A stretch of 64,000 nucleotides of DNA, taken from the NCBI RefSeq assembly GCF_036388275.1, contig NZ_DASVSF010000100.1, positions 124,001-188,000 of the forward strand, in the 5' to 3' direction. Source of the stretch: Longimicrobium sp. GTDB taxonomy: Bacteria > Gemmatimonadota > Gemmatimonadetes > Longimicrobiales > Longimicrobiaceae. The notes beneath the pieces are model-generated. The model was not told the DNA's origin. It did no database searches and worked only from the letters and a program-made list of their open reading frames with translations. Below, piece after piece: positions 43,001 through 51,546 of the stretch; the first letter of the stretch is position 1; the number at the start of each line of letters is the position of its first letter. The translations under genes were made by a program, and so were the position numbers.

Positions 43001-43602
43001 CCCTTGCGGACGTTGTGGCGCGCGACCAGCAGACCACAACCTCGTCGATGCGAAAACGCGACGTTGAGATGGCCGCCCGCGCGGGAATCCAATGGGGGGA
43101 CCTGTCGGAAGCGCAGCGGGCGACGGCCGGAAAGGAGAAGGACTACGCGGCGCTGTTCCGGAAGTTCCACGAGGGCGCGGACGAGATGGATCGGGCGGCC
43201 GCGGTAGCCGTTGGTGCGATGGGAGACGTGGCGCTCGCCTGGATCGAAGGCTCGGCCGACATCGAGCAGGCGGTGATCTCCAGCTTGACGACGATCGCCC
43301 AGGGCCTGCCTGGAATGGACCCGTTCACTGGAGCTCTCATCGGCACCCTTGGCAAGGTGATCGGCGGGCTTTTCGCCAGCCGTGAGCGCGATCGCGAGGA
43401 TGATCGGGTGCAGCGTGTCCGCTTGGAGGAGTATTCTGATCGCGCGCTGCAGCAGCAGAAGCGGCGTGAGGGTCCCGATCGTGTGACCCTGCAGATGATC
43501 GACTCGCGGACCGGCCGCACGACCTCTGAGACGGAGTACTTCCTACGGCGACGAGCCCAGCGCGACGCCGTCGAGCGCCTTCCTCCAGCAACTACCCCCT
43601 GA
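40078..43602 (+). CDS. Tape measure protein
   Basis: 1174 residues, the longest tail-region gene before the tip genes. A helical region with a TP901-type tape domain (about 195-420: GNSMTMGITVPVMAAAGAAT, AITGAGVRGAEAMELLEYSA), hydrophobic segments near 530-660, and coiled coils at 690-770. Length would set tail length, roughly 170-180 nm if 1.5 angstrom per residue (family rule, not measured). ATGA overlap with the chaperone stop. Confidence 0.85.
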   Translation: MSGTRHEIEVALTPTGGPETVRLFGLVNASLHETAGAATTVAAATVGVDRAIESTNLRGFAGAAANAAGQLKPIAPAATRAAEGVWLLEAATTQETAAGKVLNGTLQGSAESMNTIPPAAAAAAEGIETLAAESSRAGNQVEALLTDMNALVKDGFDRVVSGSGRARKALKDVVPPELAAELKVIEARLKDLHEQHDAGGRIQGVGNSMTMGITVPVMAAAGAATAMQLSFENSLTQLETLVGISSEQVREWRGELMEMAPAVGQFAAPLTDGMLAITGAGVRGAEAMELLEYSAKGASMGLGEVNDVARLGTAAAQAYAEQQLGGKRALEIIFATAREGNFEVSQLAGSMGRVLPIAAQLGVEFEDVGAFIASFTKVNGDASQSVTGLVAFLQALIAPTKEGAETLAKVGLSAAKLREEVKDKGLTQALIDLIALFKNSPEELVKVIPSIEGLVGALGTAGLQSADFTLVADNIHKSANVIDDAWAIVEDRDGHKLKTATIELSNLGITIGAELAPALVDLVRAGVPVIHFVGDVVEGFGLLPGPIKTTAFVIGGVVVAMGPFITVLGTGVQLLTSVRIAAATASAANALGGMPVLLSGTAAAGVAAGAGAETAAAGITAANAAARGLAITLGVGAAVLVGLGLLAAAFGNAASKAREMGETGEESVRKVQAALTQMDVATLQGEEAAVRGSLERVRQDLARERAAYRGLSDKPVVVAVRRVGTGERETLVNEYGPSEQDQAEQRLQVLALQQVQLEQRRAQIAAEIASQRAAAAQAAEARRLADATARRGAQLLGVEDPDDEKKKRTPIQLGLPGTRFSDIPQMGVGSAAALALQPLDAEVNTAFAAVQGHFADLSTRSAELTVELAVAGETLDRLPRGSEAFKDTNERVHDLRIELQSVNTELAAVLAGMQQLGRQEGISVDAKGLLPMMPFTPDPAALQAITDHGLRQLQAFATQPGRRDSYGRLVNGRGTLADVVARDQQTTTSSMRKRDVEMAARAGIQWGDLSEAQRATAGKEKDYAALFRKFHEGADEMDRAAAVAVGAMGDVALAWIEGSADIEQAVISSLTTIAQGLPGMDPFTGALIGTLGKVIGGLFASRERDREDDRVQRVRLEEYSDRALQQQKRREGPDRVTLQMIDSRTGRTTSETEYFLRRRAQRDAVERLPPATTP

Positions 43603-43609
43603 CGCATTT

Positions 43610-44449
43610 ATGGGACGACCTCTGTTCCTGATCGAAAACCTGGCCAACCAGGTGATGTTCCCCGCGCACCTGGTCACCGCCAGCAGTGAGGCATCCCGCG
43701 CGGAAGTTTGGCGCGTAGCCACAGGCCGGCGTTCGTGGCGCGATCGGTGGACGCCGGGGACCGACGACGCCGAGTCGTGGATCCGGATCGAGTGCGCCTC
43801 ACCCCGCTCCGTCGACATGCTCGTGCTGGACCGCGGTCACAACCTTGCCGGCCGCCGAGTGATCCTGGAAGCATCCGCGGACGGGTTCGTAGCCAACGTG
43901 ACTCCAGTGCTCGACGTGGTCATCCCGGCCGCGGCTGCGGTGCCAGGCTCGATTGACGGAGACGCCGGCGCCCTGACGGAGGAAGGCGCATGGCTGAAGC
44001 GATTTCCAGCGGTAGCCGCAGCGGATTGGCAGCTCCGAGTTCCCGCCATGGGCCCGGGCCTCAGGCCTGAGATCGTCGGCCTCTGGGTGGGCCGGGCCTG
44101 GTCGCCGCTGCAGTACCTCGATTTGCCGTGGGGAGACGAAAGCATCGACCTCCAATACCAGGCAGTCACCACGGACGCCGCCTGGTCGGGCGCTGGCCGG
44201 GGCACCCGGGCGCGCACTGGTGAGATCGGCATCAAGCTCTCGCCGGGCGAGTACCCCTTGGCGCGGTACCACATCCGCGATCTCTGGTGGGTGCCCCGGC
44301 CGGGGTGGCTCGTGTACGACTCGGACCAGGCTGAGCGCGCAGTGCTCGCCCTGCCGACGCCGGGGCGGGCCGGGTTCGAGCAACAGGAGGGCTGGTCAGA
44401 GCGCCAGGCCATCCTGTCGTGGATCGAGCATGAGCCTCAGGTGAGCTGA
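43610..44449 (+). CDS. Distal tail protein candidate
   Basis: 279 residues. A beta-rich sequence resembling a discoidin/galactose-binding fold (ESWIRIECASPRSVDMLVLD, GRRVILEASADG) at about 50-110. Situated between tape measure and the large hub protein, as distal tail proteins are. Name inferred from position. Confidence 0.55.
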   Translation: MGRPLFLIENLANQVMFPAHLVTASSEASRAEVWRVATGRRSWRDRWTPGTDDAESWIRIECASPRSVDMLVLDRGHNLAGRRVILEASADGFVANVTPVLDVVIPAAAAVPGSIDGDAGALTEEGAWLKRFPAVAAADWQLRVPAMGPGLRPEIVGLWVGRAWSPLQYLDLPWGDESIDLQYQAVTTDAAWSGAGRGTRARTGEIGIKLSPGEYPLARYHIRDLWWVPRPGWLVYDSDQAERAVLALPTPGRAGFEQQEGWSERQAILSWIEHEPQVS

Positions 44450-47400
44450 TGCGCAGAGGCTGGAACACCGAACTCGAGCGCCTCCTCCGGCGGGCGGACC
44501 CGCTCGCGCGCATCATCCCTGAAATCGCAGGCGTTGCGGCTGAGGACGTCCGCGATCGTCCCGACGAATGGCTGTCTGCCGACTCTCTCGTCGGTCTGGC
44601 CACGCTTCCTGAGGGCGGAGTCCAGCTCGCCGCCGAAACGAGTACCGTCGTCGAGGCAACGAGCTCAGGGAGCGGATGGCTCTCACGGCTCGGAGAACTG
44701 CCGCGAGATGCGGCGATCATCGAGTGGCCGCCAAATCAACGTGATTTCGTCCTGCGAGCCTTGACGCTCCACCTGGTGGCCCAGCGCGACCCGGCGCAGC
44801 CGCGGGAGGTGGATCGGTGGGCGGTGCAGGTCCTGTGGCTCACCGAGCACAACCTGCTCACGAGCCGCACCCCGATCGCGGCGTACACGGCCGTCCCTCT
44901 GCACGAGACCGTGTACGTCCCTGCAGCCGGCGGTTCAAATGGAGGCGATGTCGAGGTGCCGTTCGCGGCGCTGGGCCTTCGCGTCGTGGTCCCGATGATC
45001 TCCCCTCGATTCATCGGCACCGAGGCCCAGAAGGCCGCGCAGCCTTTGCCCCCTACGACCTTCGTCGTGGTGAGGGGCCTTAAGGCTGATGGTAAGCCGG
45101 CTGGGAATGTCGGCTGGGGCTACGGGCCGGTCGAGGCGAACGTCCATGGAGTGCGGCTCAGAAGCTTTTTGATGCAGGCGATACCTGGCGCCGCCCGTGC
45201 CCGAGGCATTCAAGGAGACTTTGGCGGGGTCAAGGCAGCCGGGGCGCCTCGCATGGCCATGTACAGCGGAACGTTCGTAGCCGCGACTGCTGGCTTCACG
45301 ACCGCGCTGAATCAACTCGATCTCGGAGCGCAACCGCAGTTGGACGTCGAACTCGTCGGCCAGGGTGAGCAGGCCGCGGACAGCCGCGTCATCTACGAGA
45401 TCGCCGCGGACGATGGCACGTGGCGCCCGTTTGCCGACGGCGACCTGGTGGGGATCGACAACTCCTCCAGCGGGGGCACCGACCTCTCACCCACCGCGCC
45501 CCACCCGATCTCCATCCGGCAGACGTACCGCATGCGCGCGCGCCTGGAGCCATCCTCGCTCGGTCTCGACACGCCGATCGTCCGGGCGCTGGGGTGCCGC
45601 GTGGTGGAGCGCACGCTGATCGACGGTGGTGAGGCCACGTTTAACCCCTCTGGCGCCTGGGCGATCGACCCGGTCACTCTGAAGGGCGAGGTTATGGAAG
45701 GCGAGCTGCTGATCGCGCGCACCGGCGAGCGCGACTTCCGGGATCTCGGCTCCGAGCTGCTCACCCGGTACCCCCTCGCCGGTCTCTCGGTGCGCCTGTG
45801 GCTGGGCCACTCCTCATTGCCACGACGCGACTGGATGCTGGTCGATGAGCTGCTGGTGGAGGATTACGTCTCCACGCCGGCGGCGATTCGGATCACGTGC
45901 ATCTCGCCCCTCGCTCTGACGCGGGTCCGCGTGCCCCGGCCGATCAGCGTGTCGAACGCCGTGACCGTGAGAGAGCCGATTCACTTTCAGAACCGCACGC
46001 TGGCCGAGGCATACGCCGATCTGCTTGATGCCGTCGTCGCTCTTCCCGAGCGATATCGCGGTCCAATGATCCCGTCGGCTCACACCAGCACGGTCAGCAA
46101 GCTGATCAGCGACGGTGACGGCAAGGACGAGCTCGACGCGGTGGCCAGGATGGCGGGAGGGGCGGTGCTTTGCTCTCAGGGCCGGGTCCGGTGGGTGGAC
46201 GTGCTCGGCGAGAAGGCGCTGGTAGCGACGTTCCCGGAGGAGGAGATCCGCGTGAACCACGTCGGGCCCGGGTACCGGCACCGAGTGCCGGAGTTCTTCG
46301 TCCCGTTCCTCTGGGTGGAGTCGGAGAGCCGGTACGCCGAGGAGATCCGCTCGTTTCATGCGGACGCTCTCGAGCAGCTCGGAACGGTGACGCTGGATGC
46401 TCCGCAGGTGCTGGACGACGTCGTGGCCCGCTGGATCGACACGGTGGGCTTGGCCGAGCGCGTCGCGCGAGGCGTCACTGAGTCGATCGGCCCCGGGCTT
46501 CTGCTCTGGAGCTTTGAGGCGGCGTATCCTCACCCGGAATTGGAGCCCGGAGACCTTATCGCGGTGCAGGTGAGCGCCTTCGTCGCCAGGGATCCCGTCG
46601 GCGGCCGCGAGCTCCGCGGCCGCCTATGGGCAACAGGAGTCGTCCAGTCCGTCGGCGACCCACTCGGTCACGAGATCTCGGTCTGGGTCCGGCGCTGGAC
46701 GGACATCCACGCCGCGGTGGAACCGATCGAACGGCGTACCACGAACCTCGCAGGGTTGTTCGTCAGCTTGACCGACGCCGGCAGCACCGAAGCCACCAGG
46801 AGCTTCCACTACGCCGCCGGGCCAAGCGTCGCGCACTTGTGGCTTCGGACGCTCCTGCTCGAGCAGCCTCACGATGTCGACGTCGCCGCCGCTCTCGCGG
46901 CAAAGGGCCCGGACCAGGTGCTCTCCGGGTCAGGGCTCATCACTGCAGCCGTGCCCCCCAGAAACCACCTACTCTATGGCGCGGTTACTCCGTTTTCGAC
47001 TGCGTTCGGCTACGAGGGCCGGACGGAATACTTCCAGGTTGATCCGGTGGATTCCGAGCCGCCTGTGTGGGAGGTAGTGAAAACGGTCGAGCGCGTGGTG
47101 GCCGGCCAAGCCATCGGCATCGCACGCTGGCGCGGGCGGCTCCGCGGTATTGAGGTCACCTCAATGCTGGTTATTACCCGGGTGGGGAAGGAGCCGTGGT
47201 CGGCGCCCCGGGCCCCCGTGCGCGGTCCAGGCGCCAACTCCATCACCATTCCCGGCGACGTACTCGGGCCCAACGAGTACGAGGACGACGTGTTGCTGGT
47301 CGACGACAACCTCTCCGAGATCCGCCCCACTGCAAGCCTTGCCACGGGTGAGCCCCAGACCATCGCGGTGCCTCAGTTCGACAAGAACAGCCTTCCGAGG

Positions 47401-48066
47401 ATCGTCAGCATCGATATCGACGGGAAAAAGGCCCGGTGCACCGGCGACTCCGACGTAAAGAGCTGGACTGCTGCCGCGGGTGGGGCCTGGACGCAAGAGA
47501 GGGATGGGAGCACCGTCACCTTCCTCAACATTCCCGTGCCCGCCGCGGGGCAGTGGGAGGTGCTTTTCACCGCCCGCAACGTGCCGCTGGTGTCGAAGAG
47601 CGAACCCGGTGTCGTGGAGGTGTCGGCTACGCGCATCGTGCGCAGTGCCGACGCGGCCGACGATCCGAACCGGCCCGTGTGGGCGGAGGAGCCGATCGTC
47701 GAGGCGCCGGAACCGGGGGGCGCGGGCGTAGCCACTATCAGCCTCCTCGCACGCCCGCAGCCGGTCGGCGCTGCGCCTCTGTGGGGCTTCGGGGTGCGTC
47801 TGATGGAGTGCCACACGACCGGCGGCGGGTGGACGAACTGGGAGGACATCACCGCCGCCGTTGAACCCGTCCCCGATCATCCGCGGGAAGAGGGATCTTT
47901 CCACACCTTTCAGACGGGCCAGAACTACCTGGCTGAGGGCGCGGTGCTGTACACGATGAAGGTACGCGCGGAACTGCTGGATGGCGCCGCGGTGATCGAT
48001 GCGCGGGAGGGGACGGGGTCGTGGAACGTGGCGGACCATTCGGGCGTGGGGCTGGTGCCGCTATGA
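44449..48066 (+). CDS. Tail tip / hub protein
   Basis: 1205 residues, mostly beta-rich, starting with an ATG that overlaps the previous TGA. Many repeats of beta-sandwich-like segments (WTQERDGSTVTFLNIP, GVVEVSATRIVRS). Size and position between the distal tail protein and the spike fit the baseplate hub or host-specificity protein. Confidence 0.65.
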   Translation: MRRGWNTELERLLRRADPLARIIPEIAGVAAEDVRDRPDEWLSADSLVGLATLPEGGVQLAAETSTVVEATSSGSGWLSRLGELPRDAAIIEWPPNQRDFVLRALTLHLVAQRDPAQPREVDRWAVQVLWLTEHNLLTSRTPIAAYTAVPLHETVYVPAAGGSNGGDVEVPFAALGLRVVVPMISPRFIGTEAQKAAQPLPPTTFVVVRGLKADGKPAGNVGWGYGPVEANVHGVRLRSFLMQAIPGAARARGIQGDFGGVKAAGAPRMAMYSGTFVAATAGFTTALNQLDLGAQPQLDVELVGQGEQAADSRVIYEIAADDGTWRPFADGDLVGIDNSSSGGTDLSPTAPHPISIRQTYRMRARLEPSSLGLDTPIVRALGCRVVERTLIDGGEATFNPSGAWAIDPVTLKGEVMEGELLIARTGERDFRDLGSELLTRYPLAGLSVRLWLGHSSLPRRDWMLVDELLVEDYVSTPAAIRITCISPLALTRVRVPRPISVSNAVTVREPIHFQNRTLAEAYADLLDAVVALPERYRGPMIPSAHTSTVSKLISDGDGKDELDAVARMAGGAVLCSQGRVRWVDVLGEKALVATFPEEEIRVNHVGPGYRHRVPEFFVPFLWVESESRYAEEIRSFHADALEQLGTVTLDAPQVLDDVVARWIDTVGLAERVARGVTESIGPGLLLWSFEAAYPHPELEPGDLIAVQVSAFVARDPVGGRELRGRLWATGVVQSVGDPLGHEISVWVRRWTDIHAAVEPIERRTTNLAGLFVSLTDAGSTEATRSFHYAAGPSVAHLWLRTLLLEQPHDVDVAAALAAKGPDQVLSGSGLITAAVPPRNHLLYGAVTPFSTAFGYEGRTEYFQVDPVDSEPPVWEVVKTVERVVAGQAIGIARWRGRLRGIEVTSMLVITRVGKEPWSAPRAPVRGPGANSITIPGDVLGPNEYEDDVLLVDDNLSEIRPTASLATGEPQTIAVPQFDKNSLPRIVSIDIDGKKARCTGDSDVKSWTAAAGGAWTQERDGSTVTFLNIPVPAAGQWEVLFTARNVPLVSKSEPGVVEVSATRIVRSADAADDPNRPVWAEEPIVEAPEPGGAGVATISLLARPQPVGAAPLWGFGVRLMECHTTGGGWTNWEDITAAVEPVPDHPREEGSFHTFQTGQNYLAEGAVLYTMKVRAELLDGAAVIDAREGTGSWNVADHSGVGLVPL

Positions 48067-48311
48067 GCCTCGGGAAGGTAGCCAAGGTGAGGCGGGGCAC
48101 CGGGCCGATGCCGGAGAGGTCAAGCGTGACGCTCAGCTACCTCCAGGAGGTGTCGCCGGGAAGGTACCGGCCGGTCGCGACGCGTTCCGGCGCGACGCAC
48201 CGGCACGTGCGCACGGCGCGGGGCATCCAGGTCGCCCCTCTGTCGACGGATGCGGGTGGCATCATAGAGGTGGTGATGGGCGACAAATTGCGAATCCTGG
48301 GAGAGTTGTGA
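48063..48311 (+). CDS. Small tail protein
   Basis: 82 residues from an ATG overlapping the previous stop. Beta-rich ending (GGIIEVVMGDKLRILGEL). Between hub and spike; function unknown. Confidence 0.5.
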   Translation: MSLGKVAKVRRGTGPMPERSSVTLSYLQEVSPGRYRPVATRSGATHRHVRTARGIQVAPLSTDAGGIIEVVMGDKLRILGEL

Positions 48312-48315
48312 ACTA

Positions 48316-51300
48316 ATGCCGATTGAGCTGATCTACGACTCCATCACCCCCGACACCGCCGGCGGCGTGAGTCTCCCGGCCCTGAACAGGGGCGGTGCCG
48401 GCATGTACGACGTCGCCGCCTTCAGGGCCGACCTCGGCTTCGTGCTGGACGGCACGGCAGACGACGGTCCGCGGCTCGCGCTGCTGGCCGCGCGTGTCGC
48501 GGACGAGGGCGGGCGGATTCGGCTTGCCGACCCGCTCCGCATCAACGCCAGCATGACCCTGGGCGTGGGACTGGAGGTGCGCCCCGGTGCGCTGGTCAGG
48601 CCTGCCGCCGGTGTGACCCTCACGCTCGCGGGCCCGGTCGACGCGGGGCACGTCCACTGGATTGACGAGTCGCTGGGGGGGAAGGTGCGCTTCGCTCCCG
48701 GCAGCATCGAGGCGCTGAACCCCGTTCACTGGGGGGCACCGGTGAACGGGGTTGACAACGACGGTCCGGCGGTCCGCGCCGCCGGGCTGAACGCCATGGC
48801 CACGGGCATCCGCGTTCAGCTGATCTCCGGATACTGGGTGATCGGCTCTCCAAACACGAGCGAGCTCGTCTGGATGGACGGGGCCACGCACAGCGTCACC
48901 ATCCAGGGTGCCGGGGTGGGGATCACCAACATCAAGCGACCCGATAACTCCATCCCCGATCCGGGGCTGGACGAGAACGGAGTCCAGCGCAGGAGCCTCG
49001 CGCTTCGGCTGTTCTACGTGCGAAACGCCGCGGGGCACAAAATCACCGTGAACATTTCGGGGCTGACGATCGACGACAACCACCGCGGTAATCCATTCTT
49101 CGCAGCCGATCCGGAAGGGCTGAAGCGGCAGCAAACACACTGTATCGAGATGGTGGCGAACGGCGACGAAGGTATCGCGGAACTGCGCGTGAGGGACGTC
49201 GCCGTACACGACTGCAACACGGATGGGTTGAAGCTGGGCACCATGGCGAACTCCGCGTTCGGCGACATCTTCGTCGACGGATTTCGCGAGACCGGCCGCG
49301 CGCGCAAGCTTCGCTCGGGCCTGTGCGCCACGGGTGGGTTCAAGTCGTGGCACATCAGCAACACATCCGTGGATAATCTGGAGTTCGAGTTTAACCAGAC
49401 GAACCTTGCCCCCAGCCGCGTATTCCTGAGCAACGTCCTGTGCCGCTACAAGTTCGACGCGAACGTCAAGAAAACGATCGACACCGGCGTGATTCCCGAG
49501 TTGTACGCTAGCAATCTGCGCGTGACCGGTAAGATGAATACGGGTCAGATGCGCGGGAAGTTCAAAAATTGCCGCTTTGTCTTGAACGAGCCGTGGCGCG
49601 TACAGGAGTACGAGTGGCGGTTCGAGGGGAACTGCGAAGTGGTGGTCCGTCACGACTTCACCATCCCGGCCGGTACGAGCACGGGCGGGGTGCTGTACGC
49701 GCTCGGCAACGCCGGGCCTGACGTCCTCGACCTGGGAGGCGTCGAGTTCAGCCACGACAAGTACAGGGAGGCGGATCTTACGATCCGGGCGCAGATCGTA
49801 AACCCGCTGCCGCTGCTGCCGGACCTGCCGGTCGGTACGGTGTCACTGCCAGTCCCCGCACTTGCCGCGGCGATTCCCGCGGAAACGGACCTTTTCGCGG
49901 TCTCCGCCAACACCTGGGTGCGCACCCGCGGTCACACGCCCGCTGGCGCCACCAGAGTCCTTGTCTACCGCACCACGGCGCCGATACTGCCCGGCGACGC
50001 GATCCAGCAGGACGGATTGGCCGTTGCGACAATCTCGAACCCGCTCCCGGCTCCTGCCTCTGTGGCGATCGGGGCTACGGCTTTGCCCGTCGCGCCTCTC
50101 CTGGCCGAGATCCCGGCTGGCAAGATCCTGAAGTGGGGCACCGGCGTCTACGCAGAAACTACGGGCACCGCCCCCGTGAACGCCACGTCGATCCCGGTGG
50201 GGCCGGTCACCCAGCCGATCTTCCCGTCGGATACCGCCATTGAGGTGACGCTGTTCGACCCGGCCGCCGCAGGCGTCACGTGCTATGTCGAAACATCCGT
50301 CAGTAGCAACAGCCCGCGTCGTGAGGTGAAGGTCGAGGGCTGCCGCTTCCGCGGGAATGTGCAGGCGCTCCGCTGGCGGGGGGGTGTTCTGTCGCTGGAT
50401 GACAACGACTTCGAGTCGGTGAGCAACCCGGCGGTCTACGTCCTCGGCGGACTGCCGGCGGACTTCGCCAATAGGGTGCACATCACCAACAACCGCATGC
50501 ACGCCAGCCAGGACATGGTGCTGTTCCCGGTCAACCTCACGGACGTGGCCGACATATGGATGAAGGGCAACGTCAACACCGTTGCGCCGCTGCGCCTCGC
50601 GAACCTGCGTGAGACGAACGTGCTCGTTCGGGGCACCAGCGCCGCCGGAGGGCTCACGTTCCACGAGCTGGATGTGATCGTGTTCGGGGCGAGGCCGACG
50701 ACGGGTCGCTGGCTGATTGGGCAGATCATCTTGTACCCCGCACCGACCGGAAGCCACGCGCTGGGTGAGGTGTGCATCACGCCCGGGCCGTCGTCCAACA
50801 ACACCGCGAAATGGGACGTGATCGGGAGCCCTGCGCTCTCCACGTCCACGGTCACGCGGCGGATGGCGACGGCAGGGACAACCGCGGAGCAGTACCTGTT
50901 GGCCGGCGCGACGCAGCCAACGTTCCAACGTAGGCAGGACGGGCAGCAGAAGTTCGGTGCGGGCGGCTCCACTGCTCCCGACGTTACGATCGACCGGATG
51001 GGACCAGGCACAATCCGCCAGACAGGTGCGTCGAAGGGCAGCGCCGCATACGAGCTCCGGGCGGAAAACGATGCCGGTGACCCTGTTGCAGGGGACATTG
51101 AGTTCAGGGGCACCGACCGAGGCTCGATCGTGTTCCGCCTGCTGGCGGCCGTTGCAGGGGCAATCCGCTTCGTCGCGCTACGAATGGGTACGGACCGGGA
51201 CGGGAACCGTCTGGGATTCGGGATCGAAGTGACTTCCTCCGTGACGGGAGCCAACACGCGCGTTCTGTCGCTCCCTGCGGGTTATGAGACGGGTTCGGTT

Positions 51301-51486
51301 ATCCCGCAGGAGTTGGCGCTGGCGACAGACGCCACGGCGGGGTTCCAGTACGTTCGCACCTGTGCTGGCGCGCCAACTGGGGTCCCTGTGGCACACATGG
51401 GATGCGTGCCTATGTTGGTCGACTCTGCGAGCAGCCGCGTCTACTTCTACGTGAACGGCGCTTGGCGGTACACGCAACTGGCGTGA
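48316..51486 (+). CDS. Tail spike / fibre with beta-helix
   Basis: 1056 residues. N-terminal region (40-470) reads as a right-handed beta-helix with a pectate-lyase-like pattern (DDGPRLALLAARVADEGG, and repeated short strands). At about 495-645 there are two copies of a 79-residue module (starting NPLPLLPDLPVG and NPLPAPASVAIG). The C-terminus (YVRTCAG... YFYVNGAWRYTQL) resembles a small head-binding or C-terminal trimerisation domain. Likely polysaccharide recognition. It is the last phage gene. Confidence 0.75.
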   Translation: MPIELIYDSITPDTAGGVSLPALNRGGAGMYDVAAFRADLGFVLDGTADDGPRLALLAARVADEGGRIRLADPLRINASMTLGVGLEVRPGALVRPAAGVTLTLAGPVDAGHVHWIDESLGGKVRFAPGSIEALNPVHWGAPVNGVDNDGPAVRAAGLNAMATGIRVQLISGYWVIGSPNTSELVWMDGATHSVTIQGAGVGITNIKRPDNSIPDPGLDENGVQRRSLALRLFYVRNAAGHKITVNISGLTIDDNHRGNPFFAADPEGLKRQQTHCIEMVANGDEGIAELRVRDVAVHDCNTDGLKLGTMANSAFGDIFVDGFRETGRARKLRSGLCATGGFKSWHISNTSVDNLEFEFNQTNLAPSRVFLSNVLCRYKFDANVKKTIDTGVIPELYASNLRVTGKMNTGQMRGKFKNCRFVLNEPWRVQEYEWRFEGNCEVVVRHDFTIPAGTSTGGVLYALGNAGPDVLDLGGVEFSHDKYREADLTIRAQIVNPLPLLPDLPVGTVSLPVPALAAAIPAETDLFAVSANTWVRTRGHTPAGATRVLVYRTTAPILPGDAIQQDGLAVATISNPLPAPASVAIGATALPVAPLLAEIPAGKILKWGTGVYAETTGTAPVNATSIPVGPVTQPIFPSDTAIEVTLFDPAAAGVTCYVETSVSSNSPRREVKVEGCRFRGNVQALRWRGGVLSLDDNDFESVSNPAVYVLGGLPADFANRVHITNNRMHASQDMVLFPVNLTDVADIWMKGNVNTVAPLRLANLRETNVLVRGTSAAGGLTFHELDVIVFGARPTTGRWLIGQIILYPAPTGSHALGEVCITPGPSSNNTAKWDVIGSPALSTSTVTRRMATAGTTAEQYLLAGATQPTFQRRQDGQQKFGAGGSTAPDVTIDRMGPGTIRQTGASKGSAAYELRAENDAGDPVAGDIEFRGTDRGSIVFRLLAAVAGAIRFVALRMGTDRDGNRLGFGIEVTSSVTGANTRVLSLPAGYETGSVIPQELALATDATAGFQYVRTCAGAPTGVPVAHMGCVPMLVDSASSRVYFYVNGAWRYTQLA

Positions 51487-51504
51487 TTTTGCGAATCGAG
51501 CAGC

Positions 51505-51536
51505 TTATCGCAGAATGGAGGGGGCGAGTTATCGCA
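51505..51536 (+). repeat. TTATCGCA repeats at the phage right end
   Basis: Two copies at 51505-51512 and 51529-51536, 24 bases apart, within 45 bases of the proposed end. They may be transposase binding sites. A ten-base match, TTATCGCAGA, occurs again at 52726, outside the phage. Confidence 0.5.
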
Positions 51537-51546
51537 CGCGGCAACA

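Larger units (their letters stand above)
15821..51546. mobile_element. Mu-type transposable prophage (siphovirus-like)
   Basis: The element has a DDE transposase, a MuB/ExeA-like ATPase and GemA in a leftward operon, and a full set of rightward head, tail, packaging and lysis genes. The proposed ends begin TGTAGCC (left) and, read inward from the right, TGTTGCC, giving TG...CA termini. The right end also carries two TTATCGCA repeats (51505 and 51529), plausible transposase sites. The five bases outside the two ends (GATCC and TGATC) do not match. An alternative left end at 14646 would give a TGATC duplication but lies inside host-like sequence. Right end is firmer than left. Confidence 0.75.

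Noticed and set aside
14646..51546. Phage left end at 14646 with TGATC target duplication
   Set aside because: It gives a perfect 5-bp repeat and TG start, but the end would lie three bases from the protease stop and has no sequence similarity to the right end beyond TG. It is kept as an alternative in the findings rather than as the main call.
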